A DNA stretch of 64,000 bases from Effrenium voratum (taxonomy: Eukaryota; Sar; Dinophyceae; Suessiales; Symbiodiniaceae), in NCBI GenBank assembly GCA_963377175.1, contig CAUJNA010003288.1:90001-154000 (forward strand). Direction: 5' to 3'. The translations under genes were made by a program, and so were the position numbers. Below, one piece after another: positions 19,834 through 33,000 of the stretch. The notes below the pieces were generated by a model. It was not told the origin of the DNA, searched no databases, and worked only from the letters and a program-made list of their open reading frames with translations. Position 1 is the first letter of the stretch. Each line of letters opens with the position of its first letter.

Positions 19834-22800
19834 GAAGAATGTGCCTAATGCAATTCGAGGTCCTGAACAGACGGATATCGATTGTTCTTTGGAGACGCCG
19901 GCGCACGGCTTGGCACGAGGGGGGAGCACTCAACCTCAAGTAAGTGTATTCAGATGTTTGCCACAGAGCAAGCTGATATGCCATCCAATGCAGAGCCATA
20001 TATACGGCAACATGCGAGGTCGCCGGTGTGCTATTTTCTGTTTGTATGTACCAATTTCGGATTTCGAAGCCAGCAGCTAGATGATCAGCCGACGTTGGAC
20101 AACAAACACAGCTCCTTTGTACTGCCCTCCCCAGTTAAGTGAGTGAGATTGAGGAACAACCCCCCACCACACAGCGCAAAAGAACCCTGGGAAAGCTGCA
20201 AACGTGCAGCCTGACTGCTGCATGCAAAATACCAACAAAACTCACACCGGTGGCAAAGCAGGGCCGCCCTCCAAGCACAAGCCAGTACACAGAGCACAAG
20301 ATTCACCTTGACAGACGGCGGCGCAAGTTGCAACTGTGTCCGGCCCAGTAAAAAACTGAAATTTAGGAGGGGCCCCCAACCAGCAAATGCACATGCAAAG
20401 AGGCAATTCAACAACAGCTGCTTGCAGAGCTGTCTCAAGGCCTTAGCCGTGCAAGAACTGCAAGACGACCCCCACGCAGTTCATAAATGGAAGAAGCCCA
20501 GTTCTTGCATATGGAAGCAACAGCCATCACTCTATCCGCCATCCTCTGCCATGATCCAGGGCGGCGCCTGCTGCCCGGCTCGGAGCTTCCGACCTGCAGG
20601 GATGAGGCAGGCATAGGACGACAGATGTGTCACGTGTGCAAGCCAAAAAAGGACTAGGACCTAACCAGGACCTAACCAGGACAAGCTAGATGTTTGCCCA
20701 GAATCCCGCAAGCACCCCTCACGCCCTCCCTGGCTTGGTTGGGCAGAGTTTAGGCTTGGATTGATCGCCTTTCTGCTTGGCTAGTTGCTGAAGACCCATT
20801 CGGGTGTCCTAGTAATAGTGTGCGCTTTGCGACCAATTTGGTTGCGGATCCCTCACAGAGCGATTTTCAAAAGAAAGTTAGGTCAGCCATCCGAAGCGGC
20901 ACATGCTGAGCAAGTTTGGAGACAAGTTTGGAGACAAGTTTGGAGACAGCTTGGACATTTCTATGAGTTTCTCCTCATGACGAGGGAAGAAGCAGGCGGT
21001 AGATGTCGATCATCGCAAGGACCGCATCAAGCTTCTACAGTTGTTCAGCATTATGAAATGAGCGCACATCTTGTTCGAATTACTCATGACGAGCAGGATC
21101 CACATCCAAGCTAATTTCCAAGCTGATCAAACTAGCCTACGGTAGCACGTGTGCGAACTCATTGTGAACGATCCGCGTGTTACAATGAGTGAGGCAACAC
21201 CAGCTTTTTGTACACACTGTCCATGTAAAGGCGCACTGCATGCTTGTTCACAGCCAAGGATTGCTTTATACATATATGTCTATATAAAGGCCTGTGCTGA
21301 TGTTTGGATGATTCTGAAGCATGCAGCATTCTCGAGCGACCCCACATCAGTTTTTGATGCACGAATGAGCTTGCAGCTCTGGCCAGGCGCAGCATAGCCA
21401 TAGGCGATGGAATCAGGGGCGGATTTGGCATGGGCTGCGGCAGCATCGCAAGTGAACTCATCACAAGGTGTACCGCGCTCGCACATGTTCGCACGGAACG
21501 GCGGTCCAACTGGTTTGCAATTGCTGATTCAATTGAAGCAACATTGCATTGAGATATCAGCCATCCTTTGTCGACACATTCCGCAATTTGCTGACCGCGG
21601 GACAGCTACCAGTGGCTGTGCAACTCCGCGGACATCGGCACAGTCGCAACATGTATAGTTCAATATATTTTGCGGAGGTCTGCAGCACCCGAATGTCCCC
21701 TCTGCAAGCTTCGATGCTGCGGTCTTTTGGCCAAACCGCATTCATTGATCATAGGCTTTGCGTTCGCAAATCATGACTAGCAAGAGTATTGGTTGAGCTT
21801 CTGTCACTACTGCGGACGATGCTCCCCTTCTTCTGGAACGGATACACAGCCTTGCTTCAGCCTGACAATGACCATTGCACGACGCCTCATTCCGGGAAGT
21901 GTCTGACTCCTTCGCTTTCCCATGATTTTTTCGCGTCAAAACTGCTCGCTGCAAAGCTCCCCTGTCTCTTTGCGGCCAGGTGGGGCTCAGAGGCTGAGGC
22001 GGTGAGTGAGGGGATGTTCGCTCCCTCGGAGGCCGGGCGCATGGCACTGAAGGCCTAAGTGCTCTAAAGGCCAATTTCAAACGGATCCTTTTTGCGGATG
22101 CGTGCGAGCTCAAACACCTCAAAGCACCATACTATAGATGTTCCCAATATGGCAATGCTTGCCAACTACACGCAGCCTTTGAGGAATTTTGCCTTACCTC
22201 AAATCGAGTATATAATGAATTACCAATTCCGGCGCAACGGATCAACTATGACAACAATACAAAGGAAACACGCACCAAGCTGTGACCACCCGCGATTGAT
22301 ATTATCATTCAAGCTTGGCCATTGAAGTTGAGATCCAATCCTGCAGGTATTGTCAAGGACGACACATGTTCAGGACACATTCTCAAATTCACTCGCTTAC
22401 CTTTGGTGGCAATGGGGGCATGTCTGAAGATTATGGACGTGCGTCTTGGTGGTTCTCACGTGAAACTAACCATTGGCAAGAGCACAGAGCCTGTCACGAG
22501 ACCATGGGGTCCCACTTGGCATCCAGGAAGACCTGACCATTGAAGACATAGAGCAGGAAGTGGCCGGAGTCAACGTCCGCAGCTCATAAGAACCAATTCG
22601 CTTGCGCTCAATTGGCCCACGATTCTTCGGAGGGTTGCTTTTCCGGAGGCTTGCTAGGAGCTGGCGAGGGTGGGAGGGTGTGAGCGTAAGATGGAGGGGG
22701 AGGGGGCTCAATTTGTGTCCCTTTTGGACGGATCGCAAGTGGGACCCCTCCTCAGCAATGCGATTGTGCTTGTCAGTTCAGCCTGTTCATTGGAATAAGT

Positions 22801-25800
22801 CATGAGGAGTGATTAGTTGCACTGTCAGGAAGGTGCAACTGCGAGGAATATGGGATACCAATCGAGCGAGGGTAAGTTTGCGCACGCACTGATTAGGAGT
22901 CTTCGCTCAGGCTTGCCCCCAGGTGCAGCTGAATGGGAAGGCCTGGCGATTTTAGTCGCCCTTGTCACCTCCCTTTCAGAATCGAATCGCTTCGCAGAAT
23001 TGGCTCCATATGTACAAGTTAGCCTTCATTTCGATGATTCCAAGGCGCACTGCCAAGTGCTTGTTTGCCAGTTCTTCTTCTGCTCAAAGCGTGGGCCCTT
23101 TGGTTGCCACAAGGCATTTAGAGCCAACTCAACCGAAATCTTCCGCGCCTTGCGGCATTCTGTTGGTGGAACTGCCTCGCAGCCCACAGGGCGGGATTCT
23201 GCAGAAGCCGTCGTGCCGCGAGGAGGCCCGGGAGCAGGGACGTTCAGGATGAAAGGAAGGGAGTGACTCGGGAAAGTTGCGGTGGAGTCTTTGGAAGGGA
23301 CGGTGCTGGCAACTTGACATTTGGCTTGAACACATACCCCGTGTTGGCAGGGGGGAGATTCATTGACCTCCAGGCCTCAAAACTGCCTCACCAGACATGC
23401 CTGACCTTCAGGCTTGCGTATGCCTCCTTGTGGCGGAATCTGCACCTCGCGACGGCTTCGGACACCTGGCCTTCTGTGCCCTCTCTTGTGTTGTTCTGCA
23501 CGTTTTTGGTTCGCTGTGCTGTATGTCCTGACACTTTCCGAGTCTGAAAAATTCCAGGCTGTTGCTCTGTTCGCTTCGCGGCCCTTCCCTGAACTGCATC
23601 ATTGCATGCGCTTGTCTTGCCACACATGTGGAAACTGTTTTCAGGTTTCTTCCAATGCAAAGTTGCAACTTTCTGGCCCTGGAGAGCAAGCGGGCTTGAG
23701 GGGTTTGAAAGCTGCGCGTCCGTGGTTCATTTTCATTTTTTGACTGGCTGAAGCAATGTTTTCAGGGGATCGAATAAGCACATGTCCCCACACATGCAAG
23801 ACCCTCATATCAGCACCACGCATTCCTCCTTTGCTCCCTGTCAAGCCAGCCCGATACAGGATGAGGCGAGCTTTGTGAGCGACGTGGTGTCTGTTTCCTC
23901 GCCGTAGCGGAGAGAGGCGAGGCTGCTGGCCAGAAAGCATGATCGCCCACCGAGCTTTTTATTTTTACTGCACTGGATGCAACGAAAAGCAGGTACCAAC
24001 TGACTTGAACGATGAGCCACAGGGCTGTTTGTAGTTGAGTATGTGTCGGAAGCCGTGGCACAGTTTAGATAGTGTTTGTACTATTAGCACTATTTGCTTG
24101 TGTGTTACTTTGCTGCATGCATTGAAACTGTTTGCTTGCACGTTTCAGTTTTGGCAGCAGAAAATCATGCTTGAAATTATACATGCTTGTGTGTTACACT
24201 TTGGCATCAGACAGTGATATTGTTTGATTTGTTTGCCTTTGTGCTAGCAGCAGATGAGCACTAGCTGAATCGGTTGTAGAGCTTGATATTCTGATCAAAC
24301 TCCCATTGCGGTGGTGATGCTGAGGCAAAGTGAGATGGCCGTGTACATACGAAAGCAACCATGCGCCCTGAGCACGGTGCTGAATTCCAACAATCCACCA
24401 GCTGAACATTTGGAGGGCGAGAGTGGCCTGCGCCTGAACTGACGGGATGTCATTATTTCTCACTCGGGCTGAAGGGCAACTGCCAATCAAGTCCAGTCTT
24501 CGGCGAATCAGTGCCTCTGCCGCCTCCCCAAAAAAGAAGCGACATGCGCCCAGCCGTGAAAACTACTCGTAGCTAAGGGCTTCCGCCAAGCGGAGGCCAG
24601 GCAGCCAGCACACAAAAGCGGGCTGGGCGTGGGTCGAAGAGGCTTCCGGGCTACAGCTAAGGGGAGATCGAACGAGCTGATTTTCGTCGGCAGGCTTGGG
24701 GGACTTGTACACTTTGGGGTGGCTTTAGGTGCTTGAGCTCGATTGGCTTAATGGTGCTCTAGAACAGTCTTATATAGGTGGTCTATTTGTTAAAGAAGAA
24801 GGAAAGGCAAAGATCCTCGTATCATCCTAACAGGAAGACTTAGTGCACACAACTGAGGCTTTTCGAAAACGCAGGGTATCAAGTTTCTGTGGAGAAACTA
24901 TTCTTGAAATTTGCCAGAATGCTCGGGAACCGATACTACTTTTTCGTGCTTTACCAAGTACGCGTGACACTGCACTATCAATGAAGCCCAAATGGAGCAA
25001 TCCTCACAGAGATTTGTTCATCGCTTTTTGGCTGTTTGATGATTCCTGTGCTGGATTGATGCACCCATTCGCTTTGTTTTTTCTGTTTCTTTTTGTTGCT
25101 TTAGGCATATTTGCCATCCGATCACTGCGCTGGTGCCATTTTCCCATTTTGATGACGGCAGTCACCACCCATGCTTCTTGGCCAGTTTGCTGGCTCGCCA
25201 ACTGACATAGCGTGTTTGTTCAGATGTCTCCCTTCATACTCTGGCTTCTCGGCTTAGCGTCAATCCTTTTGAACTTCTTCCCACCCTTAAATCGATCAAC
25301 CCTGTCAATAGCCGCTGTTTGGCGACCCTGTTTCAGAGAGCTTGTAACAGGGGCCTGTGCAATGAGTGAGCCAACAAGCAGCGGGTGACCCGATTGCTGC
25401 TAAATTCGGGGAAAGAATTGACCTTACTTTGGACTTCAGAAGTTCCGTGGCAAATGCTGCCTGTAGATTTGAGTCGGGGGCTGTGGCATGGAGCGCTGCG
25501 TTCGGAGCTTTCGATTTCATCTCGGCTGGTCACTGATGGTAGTTGAAGGACAGACATATGCAGCTGGAAGAGCAGAACACTTTCAGAACCATGTAGACTT
25601 TAAACCTGCACACTGAGCGTAGCTTGTACACACCCAGCTCTCAGGCAAGAACTCACAGCGAATCTTGCATCGGTTCCTCGCAAAACGTCAGGGCTTGAGC
25701 GATGTATTAATTAACGATACAAGATTCCTATCTTGAGCAAGTCATAAAGCCAACAGGTTGGAAGCCAAAGGCAGCTTACTCAAGGAGTTTGCACCTTGAA

Positions 25801-26950
25801 GTCAGCTTCCGTTTGTGGCTGGAACATCTGGGTGGGCAGAAGGCCCAGCGAAAGGCCCATGGATGTGGTGCCAAGCTCTGCCGGGCCCCCAGCGATGGGT
25901 TTTCAGGGAGCTTGGGTTGGGGCAAGGACTGGCTCCTTTGGTTTGGTGTTTTGGATGAGCTTAGACACGGTTTGGAAAGTTGTTGGGCCGGGTTAATCAA
26001 GATTGTAATATGGCTCGGAAGAATCCTGGCTTAGTTCAGATGCCGCAGAAATCATGTTGGAGCTACGTTCGCTCTACCCTTCAAAGGGCAAACATTGAAT
26101 CACAGGTGCAAAGGGAATTTTGGTCATTTAGTGCTGTTTTTAATGAAGGGCAACACGCAGTCTCACTACTTGAGCGGCTCATATTTTCCCAAAGCAAGCG
26201 CCCTTCTCCTGCCCGTTTGGAGACGAGCCGAAGAACACAGGGGCCACAAGACAAAGACCTCATGGAATATATGCCCTCAGGAACGTCAACTTTTAAGAGG
26301 AAATGGCGAATCGAGTTTTAAGTGCAAATGTGATGGGACTAGCATGGCTATACAAAGTGGGAGATATGACAGAGCCAGGATGGGTTGAAATGAGCAGCCT
26401 CATTCTAACTCTGGGTTGACAAGGGTCTGAAAGGAGTTCCTGCGGGTATTGTCAGTGTGGGTTGGGTGAACTAGGTGACTTGGAAAACCACAGATTTGCC
26501 ATGATCCAACAAGAAGCGTTCTTGCTGTTCATTGCTAAATTGATGGATGGTGCTATCTTCCGTCTGGGCACAGGGCGGACAACTATATGTTAGGTTTGGA
26601 CGAAACTGGCGTGCGTGTAGCAAGGGCGGCCATCCCATCGACTGGAGGTCTTATATAACATGTTTCAAGTGATGGATGCCTCCGCCCTGTTGCACGGAAA
26701 GTTGAGCAGTCGTCCGAGGGCGTTTTATCTCTGCTGGGGAGGCACAGTTTGATGTGGCCAGCAGAACTATTTGACTCGTCGTAAAGGAAGGTCCAAGTAT
26801 CTACCTGGTGAGCACTTGGGGGTTGACAAGGGATCTTTCTGGCTCAACGTCCTGCTGCAAACGATGCATGTTGAGAACAGCGAAAGTGACGAGTGAGCTG
26901 TCCCGAGCCAGTGTGTCGAGAGCTTCCAAGTTTTTTCAGGCAAGGCACTC
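19834..26950. other. Gene-poor stretch
   Basis: About 7 kb with no gene I can name. Three exact 12-bp units (CAAGTTTGGAGA) lie at 20,911-20,946 and keep a plus-strand frame with repeated QVWR. Short coding-like ends are seen near 21,980-22,058 (RWGSEAEAVSEGMFAPSEAG then a stop) and 22,533-22,589 (LTIEDIEQEVAGVNVRSS then a stop), each possibly a final exon. None can be joined to other exons. Confidence 0.35.
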
Positions 26951-27043
26951 TTGCGGCTGGAGAGGGTACCCTCATGCAAAAGGGATTTGCTCGTTAGGGC
27001 TCACTCTATGCAAGAGTCCAGTCGTTTGAAGGATTCTTTCAGC

Positions 27044-30000
27044 ATGCGTGCCAGCGCGCGCGACGTCCGACTTCAGGATGGGGCCAACAACTTGGCCAAC
27101 GCCCCGTCTTCCAATGGCAACGGCGACAGCCCAGCGATCTCCGAAGCCAAGGAATCAGGAAGTATGCAGTCGTTTCTGCAGACGCTGCGAAGGACCTTTG
27201 GCAGTCGGTGCTTTGGCCGAAAGCAAAACACAAACATGTAGGGCAGTTGTACGTGGAAAGGGATGATTGCCATCGATTGACCCACAATGCCTCAAAGTCA
27301 TGGCTGCTGTGTCAAGGTTTCTCTGCTACCTTGTGCTCAACTACATGTTTCTGAAGGGCATGGTCTTCACGATGCTGCAGCCGCTCATCATTCAGCGACG
27401 GTCGTGAAGCCATCCTTTGCTTTTGGTCCAACGGAAGCCCATAGTCTCCAGAATCCAGCATGCGAGGGGAGAACTTGGTTGCTGAGTCGATTATTTTGGC
27501 AGAAAATCAAGCTGTTCAAAAGTAGAGCGGGCAAGCCGCCCCCCCCCCCCCCGCCCCCCGCCCCCCGCCGATTCAGCCTAGGACTTCCATGCTGCCGTAC
27601 TTCCAGAAAATGGGCGTGAAGGCACTGCCTCTAGCTTCATGCGTTCGCAGAACTCCCGCTATGTTGCGAGTGAGCAACATCACAAACAATTTCAACATTG
27701 TGCTGCATTCCTTGGATGCTCAACACTTGCAACACTGAAATCAGCACTGGTGCACAGTTTTCTCTTTTGTTCGTTTGTGCCGCTGGCGGTCGGCCGGCCG
27801 GCCATTGGTAAGTTGTTCAGAGGGAGGCAAGCCGGGACATGAGGCTCTGAACCCCGTGGTCAAGGGTTTGGGCTAATTCAAGCACGAGATATGAAGGTTA
27901 CCCTTGGGAGTGCGGGAGATAACAGGAGGCGACCAGCAAAACACACCACCAAGTGGATTCAACCGCGCAAGTCCCCAGTCGAAAGAACTTGCGCAATGGC
28001 CGGACTTCGGTAGCCCCAGGCAAAGGAGCCATGTGCGAACATAGAAACACGTCCCAGCCGGAAAAGCAAAGAAGCGACAAGGTGAGGCCTTAACTCATTT
28101 GCCTTCTCCTCTAACAAGACTCCCGCACTCGGCAGGGTTCCGGGCACGTTCACCTTAGGCCAAAAACAACTAGGAACGACCCGCGTCCGGATCTCTGAGG
28201 GTGTGGAGTTTCAGCTGGCCTCGGTGGTGGCCATGATCCCCTGGTCCATGCAGCCCGGCAATGCAGTTCTTTCCTCACGCCTGCCTGTCAGTATATGCCG
28301 GCACATGTCAGTGTCAACACTAAAATGGCAGCTCCGCGCTATCGCATTGGCAGTTTCATGTCATCCTAGTTGCATGTCACTAGTTTCACACATCTTTTGT
28401 CATGACATGCGCTCTCTTCGGAGGGACTGCGCCGACTCAGCACTTTGAAGCGATGACTATGAGCGGCATGTACCATGGTGTCATGAAAATACACAGCCTC
28501 CTTGTGTGATGCAGAGTCACGTCACGACGCATGATGAAATGTCACATTATACCACCACACATATCACATGATCTCTCGCAAGCAAAAGTAGATTCAAATA
28601 ATGCCATGTCCCACGTGCGGTTGCATACATAATCTACGTGAACTGAATATCCTACGCCATCTCTTACATATGGCAAATCGTTCTGCCCTTCTCTTGCTTC
28701 CGTGCTCGAGAGTCACCGTGTGACCACCTGAGTTTGACTTGCTCACAGCCGTGCCATGACCAAGGAAAGGGTTCATCGGTGTGCTGAGCGACATCGTGCC
28801 AATAGGACTGTGCCGGAGTGTGAGTTTTCATGAAATGCAAAGGGAACAGCTAAACCGCCTCCTGTCGAAAGCCTCGCGTTGCTTGCCCGGAAGTCCTCGT
28901 GGTGCCAAGGCTTGGGAGGCTTGCGTAGCTCATTGTGCGCGCCGGTTGTTTCTTATGTTCATGGGCTCGCAGTGCAGAGATGAGAAGATGTGGAGGCAGA
29001 AACACACTTTTCAAAGCGGAGTGGGTCAGGCTAGGAAAAGAGTTTGTCTGACTTTAGCCTCGGGCACCCTATGCCATGGCGAAAGCAAAAGCACGGCGGG
29101 TGCCGTACAACACATACGTGCAGCGGGAACGGCAAAAGAAGTACTATGAGCGGCACAAGACACATGCTCGCTTCAAGCGCTTGCGGCGCTACGAGGAGAA
29201 ACAGGCGCCTGCTGCTCCCTTGTTGGAGAGGCTGCTGACGGAGGGCGCGGATGCAGTGGATGCCGACTACGAACAACGTCTCGAGCTCAGCTACGGCAGC
29301 AAGACCAGCGAACCCGAGGAAGGTCGCAAGACCCGCAAGCGCAAGAGGCAGAGACACGTGGAGCTCGAAAAGCCAGCAGAAGCCCCACCAGTTCCACGTC
29401 AAGAAGCCGCGAAGAAGCGATCAAGCTCGCAGAAGGGCCAGCAAGCAACTCGCTTTCAGAGGGAGCAGAGAGCCTATGAGGAGGCTCAAGCAGCCAAAGC
29501 TGCTGCCAGACAGCAGCAAGAGGAGGAGAAGCGGGAACGGAAGCGTAAAAGAAAACAGTTTGCCAAGGACCGTGCCATTGCTGGCAAGTTGCGGTCCAAG
29601 CGAAACGTGAAGGGCCAGCCCTCCATGCAAAGCATGCTCGAGCTCATCACCTCCAAGCTGGGCGTGGCATCGTCCTCGAAGACCCGTTTGCCTCAGAATG
29701 CCACACGCGAACAGCGGAAGAGGTGACGTATCCTGAAAAAAGGAGAGCGCGTCAGGCGGGGGACTGGGCCTTCTTTTGCAACAGAGCAGGGGCATGCACC
29801 GCATCGTAAAACCTCAGGGTCCAAATTTTATCCCCCACAGACAAACAGGATTGAATGACTTGCACAGCAGAACATGTTGGGAAACGCAATGGATTAACTG
29901 AAGGATCTCCCAGGCATTGCAACGCCAGAATTTCCGCCTATTCAGGCCGGATGAGAGCATTTTAGACGGCATATGGGACCTCGGCCGTGGGAACCATCCC

Positions 30001-33000
30001 CTCTCGGCGTGTGCTGAAAGTTGCCTGAGACCTTGGAGCATCTTGGAAGGTCTGGGACAGTTTTGTGGTCGCGTCCTTTGTGAACTGTTTTTAGGAAGTG
30101 TCCCGCAGGACGCTTCCACAAGCGAGGCTACCTTCTGCTCTCTGCCATGCTGGGTGGTTTCGGCGTCTGCGTGCTGGGCTTGTGGCGTCCGGGCGAAGGC
30201 AGGCACAGCAAAAGTGAGATGGGCGGCATGTCAGGAGAGCTCTGCGGCTGGATAAAAGCAGAGGAGTTGTTCAGGAAGGTCAGCTAGCTACTCAGCTGAA
30301 CACACAAGGACGTTGTCAGGAGTTGGAATCACACAGCTATAGATTGTCGGACGATTCAGGACCGACGAGGGAATCTCGCTCCTGACATGTTTCTAGTTTA
30401 AGGAATATCACTGAGCACCGCGGGACGAGGATAAGCTTGGGATAGGGTCGATTCGGGCCGATTCGTGTCGATTCGGTGCAGGCCACTTGTGGACCGCCGC
30501 CGCGCTCTTCGGTTGCGCCTTCACCTTCCTGGCCACCTTCGACTTGCTCTGCGAGGGCAAGTACTCGGAGATGATGCGCGAGGAAAAGGCAGCTGGAGGG
30601 TCTAAGGACATCACCGGGGTCCTTGCCGATCTTTACCACTTGCTTGCCTTTCTTGGTCCACCTTGACATAGCCACCACCGCCACCGTGATATCTGGCCTC
30701 GTCTTCGCCGCCAACCACAGCAGCGCTCCCGTTTTTGCTTGCGCCTCCTTCACCTCCTCCGGAGTGCCATCTTCGCTTTCTTCATCCGGCAGCTTGTAGG
30801 TTAACTTTTCTGTGCTTTCCTCAATTCCCCCCTTGGCTGTGAGATCCTCGGCGAAAGCCTTCTGATTGATAAGATAGCCATCATCCTTCTTGTAGATCTC
30901 GAATCCGCAGAACCGTAGCTGTACCTCACTCGTAGCTCGTTCTGCAGGTGATAGCTTCCAATTTCCTCCATGCATCCTAGCTCTCGCTGAGTGAATCACC
31001 TGTTCCTCACCCGCCAACAGCACATCGTCCACATAGATCGACATGAGACCCACCGTGAGCCCCGACTCCACCTCTACAATGTGACAAAGGTTTGGTAAGC
31101 TTCTTTCCTCCGCCATCCCATTCCATTTTTCTCACCTCTCTATCCCGATGTACACTCCAGTCCCTCGGCGAAGTGACCGGACCGTACACGGCCTTGTCGA
31201 CCACCCATACCTCATCTCTCTTGGCGATGCCCAGCTCCTTCAAGATAGACGGTACCTCGATGATGACCGTCCGCCCATCCTCTCTCCTTGGCGCGTTTAA
31301 GAACGCGGTAGGGATGTCTGTACCATTATGATTTGAAGTGCATCCGCTCCACCAGCGTACACCTCATCAGCACTCTTTCCGGCTGAGAAGTTCCCGCAGA
31401 CCACTCCTCTGACCTTCTTCCTTCCATCTGGCGACTTTTTGGTGCACACAGCCTTCCCTGGCAGGATTTCCACTGGGCCAGTGATGTTCTCGATTTTGCT
31501 CCTCATCATCGGTCTCACTGCCTTGCTTTCCTCCACCAGTGCCATGCACTACTTCTTTGCTGCCTCTCTCCAGTTTCTAGCTCTCCTCTCACTTCTCCCA
31601 TCCTCATTGACCTGCATGGCATTCAAGGCGGCTTCTATATGTCCCCTTCGCTGGAGTCCTTCCCGAGGCCTATCCGCCCTGGGCATCAGCAAATCCGGCT
31701 CTACCTTCTCCTCCAGAACAACTTCCTTGCCCGGATCCACGATCACCTCCTCAGGTTCTGGGATCGCATCAGTCGTAGCGAAGCATCTACCATCCTCGCA
31801 GCTCCGAACCCAGTATCCTCACGAAGTTGATGAGATAGCTGCATCCGGCCCCATGATTTTCACCTTTTCTCTATCCAACCTCCAGTCTTGGTAACTCTTC
31901 TTCTTCACATAAGCGACGGGAGCAACTCCTTGACTGGCAATCCCACCGCTTTCAGCTGCCGTCGAAGCCTTCGTTCCCCCGCATGTCTTAACGCCATAGG
32001 CCACAAGGTTCCCGGCTCCTCCGCTGCCTTTAACAACGTCCTTGTTGCCCTCTTGAGAACGCCGATCTCTGCCTCCACGCGCCCATTCTCCTTGAAGGCG
32101 TCCCCTGGCACCGTAGTCTTCACGATGTTCCTGTCCTCCGCCCATCGCTTCAGCTGCGCGGCCATCAGTTCTCGGGCCCTATCCGTGTGCAGCCGGTACA
32201 CAGGCAGGCCCATTTCCCGAAGCCGTGCATAGATTCGGGCGATGGCCGGCAGGACGTCTGAGACCTTACGGCTTACGGGTCTTGATCGGCTCCACAAACG
32301 TCAGGTTGGTCACTGCGACATCCTGAGCCTCATCCACCATTTTCTGCCAGATGTCCACCGCTTGAATCTCGCGATCTACTTCTTCCTCTGGTACTTGCTC
32401 TTCATCATCCTTCTCTTCCAAAACATCCATTTCCGATTTTCAATTTCCTCCGGAATGGGCTTTTTATGATGCTCCGTCAGCAAAGACCGCCCTTGCCTGT
32501 CCGTAGGATACGTGTAGACGGCAGCTACGAAGTATTCCGCCTGGCACCGCTGATCCTTCCCTGCATCCAGCCTCCCAGACAGGTCCACCGAGAGCGTGTA
32601 GGCCTGTGGGTGTTGTACCCGTCTATGAGGACGGCCTCTCCCCTGGCTCTCCACACGAGTGCGGCAATCCCGTCGTGCTGGTTGGTGGTCGCACTGAAAA
32701 TGCCTCTTTTACATCTCCTTCGCCACCAAACTCAAAGGCCTGAGCGCACACCCCTCTCCACGTGGATCTTTCCAGCACGCCCTCAATGCCTTTTTGATCT
32801 CAAAGACCAATCCAGGTGCCCAAGCTGCCCACCTCTTGGTTTGCGCAGTCCTCTCTGCCAGGTCTCCCGACCAAGCTTCTCCACCTTGCCCAGGACCAGA
32901 AATCTCCCCCAGTCGACGAGCGGTTGATACTGCGAGGCTTTGTTGATCGAGACGAGGGTCGGCCTTGACAACTTTGGAATTCCTTGTCATTTGCATCGGC

